Positions 3,321 through 6,116 of a stretch of DNA of 6,116 nt are shown here, in pieces. The translations under genes and the position numbers were made by a program. Within the stretch, counting starts at the first letter, position 1. Every line of letters starts with the position of its first letter. Under the pieces are notes generated by a model. That model was not told the DNA's origin, did not search any database, and saw only the letters and a list, made by a program, of their open reading frames with translations. The stretch lies in assembly GCA_903831335.1 (NCBI GenBank), contig CAIKXH010000058.1:1-6116 (forward strand). Direction: 5' to 3'. Source of the stretch: Candidatus Uhrbacteria bacterium (lineage in GTDB: Bacteria; Patescibacteriota; Patescibacteriia; UBA9934; GWF2-40-263).

Positions 3321-5936
3321 ATGAAACAAAAATGGATTCATTTCCTTTTCTTATTCGCCCTCTTGTTCAATGCGGTACCTCATTACGTACGTGCAACAAC
3401 CGTACCGGATGTTGTGATTTCAGAAATCGCGTGGGCGGGCTCATCCACATCAAATGCAGATGAATGGATTGAGCTTTCAAACACAAGCGCACAGGAAGTT
3501 GATGTTTCCGGATGGAGTCTTTCCGGGGCTTCAAGCTCCCCAATTGTATTCCCTGTTGATACACACATTTCACCACACTCAACTTTTCTTATCGCCAATT
3601 ATGCAAACACAAGCACGAGTTCAGCCCTTAACACGCCCGCACAAATCGTCACGACCTTGGTCTCAATCCCCAATGACAAAATCGCCCTCGTTCTTACCGC
3701 GCCCGATCGAGGCGTGGTTGATTCCACCGGCAACGGAGGAACTCCTTTCGCGGGAAAGTCTGGCGGAACTGGAAGCACAGTTGATGGAAGATTCAGAACA
3801 ATGGAACGAAGAGATTTTCTGATGAACGGCTCAACAAAAGAAGCATGGTTCGATGCCGATGCATCAAACGGATTCAAAGAAAACATCACAGACTATGGAA
3901 CACCCGGAAATCTGAATGCATATTTAACATCACAAATTCTTACACCAGAAACGATGGTGTTACCACCAACACCTGTTGAAATACCTCTCGTTACTGATCC
4001 GATCATGACGGAACCAGAACAGCTTTGCGAAGACATTGTGGTCGATGCACCAACAATTGCAATCGTCCCAATTCTAGAAATCCAAACTCCTGTTTCAGAA
4101 CCAGTCATCACCCCAGAACCCGTCACAACGATTGCGAATACTCCAGATGCGACACAAACAGAAATAGAAACACCCACTGTCACAGTCGATCTTGTCACTC
4201 CATCAAGCCCTCAAGGCACATTACAAATTCATGAAATCTATCCGCATCCAGCAACGGGAGAGTCCGAATGGGTGGAACTTCAAAACACTTCAAATAATCC
4301 TGTCACAACGAATGGATGGAGCCTTCTTGATGCAAGTGGTGCCGCAACATTTCTTCCGAACGTTCTCGTGAACACAGGTTCTTATCTTGTGATCGAGAAT
4401 CCAAAAGGCAAACTTAATAATGATGGAGATTCTGTCATTCTAAAAAATGCGAGCGGATCTGTCATTGATTCTATTCTCTACAACTCAGATCTTGGAGGTG
4501 TTCCAAATATCGGAGAATCACTTGTCAGAGAAAATGCAAACACGCTCACGCTCACAACAACACCAACAAAAAATAGTTCAAACATTCTTACCCCACGCCC
4601 AATCATTTCATCTTCGACAAGCACTGTATCGACCACAGTTACCGAGACCCCAGTCGAGCCAGTTGCGACAAATACAGAAAACACAGTGATCACACAAACT
4701 CCTGTTGCGACTACGAATGATCAACAAGAGCAAAGCCAACCAGCCTCAGTCATAAAAACGCTTCGCTTGTCAGAAATATATCCGAACACGGGTGGAAATG
4801 ATTTAACAGATGAATTTATCGAAATTGAGAACACGGGTGACCAAGCTGTTTCACTCAATGGTTGGTCTCTCACAGATGCAAGTGGAACCAAATTCTCATT
4901 TGCAAACGAATCCGTGATTGGCGCTCATTCATTCAAAGTCTTTTTGCATCCAGAAACAAAAATCATGCTAAATAATACCGGCGACACGATCACTCTTACC
5001 GCACCTGATGGATCTGTTTCCGACTCACAAACCTATGCGCAAACAAAATCCGCTCTCTCGTACGCGAGATCAGGTGACCTTTGGAATTGGACGACAACGC
5101 GTACGCCAAATGAACCAAACGTGGTTTCGGGAAACAGCAATCCGATTCCAACAACAACTCCAAACACAACAACAGAATCTTCAGACACTTCTTCAACCAC
5201 ACAATCCATCGGGGCCAACACTTCTTCCGTGTTAACAATCGATGAAGTGAAACAACTTGCAGATGGTGCGCGCGTAAAAGTTCATGGAGTTGTTACAGCT
5301 CTTCCAAACACATTTAATTCTCAGACCATGTACATTCAAGACGAAACGGGTGGAATTCAAATTTTTAAAAGTGATTGTCTTTTCCCAACGCTTGTTGAGG
5401 GACAATCTATTACAGCAACAGGTGTCCTCTCGCACGTAAACGGAGAAGCACGCATCAAAATCACAAACCAGAAATCGTTGATTGCCGGCTCAGTTGGCGA
5501 AACAATCACACCAACATCTGATACCTCTTCTGTTGGTTCCCTCCTTACTATTGCCGGAGTTGTCGTGTCGAGATCAGGAAACAGACTCGCACTGAATGTG
5601 GACGGTGAAACCCTAAAAGTTGATCTTCCAAAATCAAACACAAAAACCTATGTGAAGGGTTCGAACATTCAAGTAAGCGGAATCCTTGCAACAACAAAAT
5701 CTGGAAATGTTCTCAAAGCGCGAACGGAAAAAGATATTACAGTTCTTCCAAAAGAAAAAACGGAACAAATAACATCTCCCGCAGTGGCAGTCGGTTCTGT
5801 AGAACAGAATCAAACGCTCGCACTCGTTCTTGTTGGTCTTGCAAGCCTCGCTTTCCTCGGCCTGAAATTCCGCCCAAACCTTTACGCACTCATGCAATCC
5901 TATGGCCGAAAACAACCTCTCCCTTCTCGACCTTAA
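3321..5936 (+). CDS. Secreted, membrane-anchored protein with three lamin-tail domains and two OB-like domains
   Basis: The product has 871 residues. Residues 1-25 are a signal peptide (basic MKQK, hydrophobic IHFLFLFALLF, likely cut after VRA). Three lamin-tail domains follow at about 29-200, 300-420 and 480-603, each with an EIxW/EIYP opening, an E-W/F-I/V-E-L/I core and GWSL. The first is longer. Thr/Pro/Ser/Glu-rich linkers separate them (204-299, 421-479, 604-636). Residues 637-728 look like an OB-fold domain (VKVHGVVTAL, YIQDETGGIQIF, GQSITATGVL). Residues 737-810 look like a second, smaller one. Residues 831-849 form a membrane anchor with a short basic tail (851-871). The protein is therefore probably surface-exposed and held at the C-terminus. 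Its role is unknown; adhesion or binding of polymers outside the cell is a guess. There is no clear Shine-Dalgarno sequence. The signal peptide supports this ATG. Its end overlaps the next ORF. Confidence 0.92.
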   Translation: MKQKWIHFLFLFALLFNAVPHYVRATTVPDVVISEIAWAGSSTSNADEWIELSNTSAQEVDVSGWSLSGASSSPIVFPVDTHISPHSTFLIANYANTSTSSALNTPAQIVTTLVSIPNDKIALVLTAPDRGVVDSTGNGGTPFAGKSGGTGSTVDGRFRTMERRDFLMNGSTKEAWFDADASNGFKENITDYGTPGNLNAYLTSQILTPETMVLPPTPVEIPLVTDPIMTEPEQLCEDIVVDAPTIAIVPILEIQTPVSEPVITPEPVTTIANTPDATQTEIETPTVTVDLVTPSSPQGTLQIHEIYPHPATGESEWVELQNTSNNPVTTNGWSLLDASGAATFLPNVLVNTGSYLVIENPKGKLNNDGDSVILKNASGSVIDSILYNSDLGGVPNIGESLVRENANTLTLTTTPTKNSSNILTPRPIISSSTSTVSTTVTETPVEPVATNTENTVITQTPVATTNDQQEQSQPASVIKTLRLSEIYPNTGGNDLTDEFIEIENTGDQAVSLNGWSLTDASGTKFSFANESVIGAHSFKVFLHPETKIMLNNTGDTITLTAPDGSVSDSQTYAQTKSALSYARSGDLWNWTTTRTPNEPNVVSGNSNPIPTTTPNTTTESSDTSSTTQSIGANTSSVLTIDEVKQLADGARVKVHGVVTALPNTFNSQTMYIQDETGGIQIFKSDCLFPTLVEGQSITATGVLSHVNGEARIKITNQKSLIAGSVGETITPTSDTSSVGSLLTIAGVVVSRSGNRLALNVDGETLKVDLPKSNTKTYVKGSNIQVSGILATTKSGNVLKARTEKDITVLPKEKTEQITSPAVAVGSVEQNQTLALVLVGLASLAFLGLKFRPNLYALMQSYGRKQPLPSRP

Positions 5937-6066
5937 AAAACAACTTGAGGCTCGCGCCTATATGTATGGCGTCTCCTCTGCTGTTGCAACACTCCTCGGA
6001 GAATATCTTCTTGAATTATTAACCAAACCTTATTATGTCAGAAACGCAAACAAAGCCATGGTTTAA
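5902..6066 (+). CDS. Small ORF of 54 residues overlapping both neighbours
   Basis: This ORF begins 35 bases before the end of the lamin-tail gene in another frame and ends 32 bases into the start of the next gene. The product has a charged N-terminus (MAENNLSLLDLKKQLEARAY), a short apolar helix-like segment at residues 24-40, and no motif I recognise. No Shine-Dalgarno sequence is present, but overlapping starts are typical of translational coupling. An internal ATG at 5962 is an alternative. It may be a real small protein or a chance open frame. Confidence 0.45.
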   Translation: MAENNLSLLDLKKQLEARAYMYGVSSAVATLLGEYLLELLTKPYYVRNANKAMV

Positions 6067-6116
6067 TCAACTTCGTTCAAAACTCACAGACCTCGCAGAA
6101 CAATTTGATTTGGATC
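6035..6116 (+). CDS. Start of an unidentified gene, cut by the right edge
   Basis: An ATG at 6035 opens a frame that stays open to the window end (27 codons: MSETQTKPWFNQLRSKLTDL and on). The segment reads as a soluble amphipathic helix. It is too short to assign to a family. Its start lies within the 54-residue ORF, so one of the two starts may be wrong. No Shine-Dalgarno sequence is visible. It probably belongs to the same transcript as the lamin-tail gene, since no terminator separates them. Confidence 0.5.
   Translation, partial: MSETQTKPWFNQLRSKLTDLAEQFDLD

Noticed and set aside
3454..3822. Open frames in other frames of the lamin-tail gene (for example 122 codons here).
   Set aside because: They are out-of-frame shadows of a gene with signal peptide, repeated domains and anchor in the main frame.

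Overview
The window looks like the genome of a bacterium with about 40% GC, most likely a member of the Candidate Phyla Radiation (Patescibacteria). Four things point that way. One is a secreted protein with three lamin-tail domains and two OB-like domains, a type common in that group. The others are a 23S rRNA gene with no 16S upstream of it, short genes that mostly have their own promoter and terminator, and several starts without a Shine-Dalgarno site. The phylum call is inference; only a 23S or marker-protein phylogeny would settle it.

Left part, minus strand. Bases 1 to about 59 are the complement of the 5' end of 23S rRNA, which runs off the left edge. A promoter at 481-509 precedes it, followed by a leader of roughly 415 nt full of inverted repeats. 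Upstream of that promoter lie an A/T-stem terminator (546-566) and then, on the same strand, an RBBP9/YdeN-type serine hydrolase (663-1253). No 16S rRNA, tRNA-Ile or tRNA-Ala lies between the hydrolase and the 23S, so the 23S is transcribed separately from any 16S gene.

Middle part, plus strand. Promoters for the hydrolase and for a 288-residue protein diverge from 1277-1341. The 288-residue protein (1379-2245) has a PD-(D/E)XK-nuclease-like C-terminal half and ends at a clear terminator. Next comes a transcription unit with its own promoter: a rod-like hairpin RNA of about 127 nt whose 3' strand ends exactly where a tRNA-Leu(UAG) gene begins (2462-2546), then a very strong terminator. A 72-residue ribbon-helix-helix regulator follows (2662-2880). 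It has a near-consensus promoter, a perfect 8+8 palindrome between the -35 and -10, and a 5' hairpin that covers its ribosome binding site. A small DUF1653 protein (2935-3138) follows its own -10 element.

Right part, plus strand. After a promoter-like sequence that runs directly into a terminator (3157-3240), an 871-residue exported, C-terminally anchored protein occupies 3321-5936. Its end overlaps a 54-codon ORF, which in turn overlaps the start of a gene leaving the right edge. No insertion sequence, CRISPR array or recognisable defence operon is present. The points of most interest are the unlinked 23S with its structured leader, the rod RNA joined to the tRNA, and the apparently autoregulated RHH gene.
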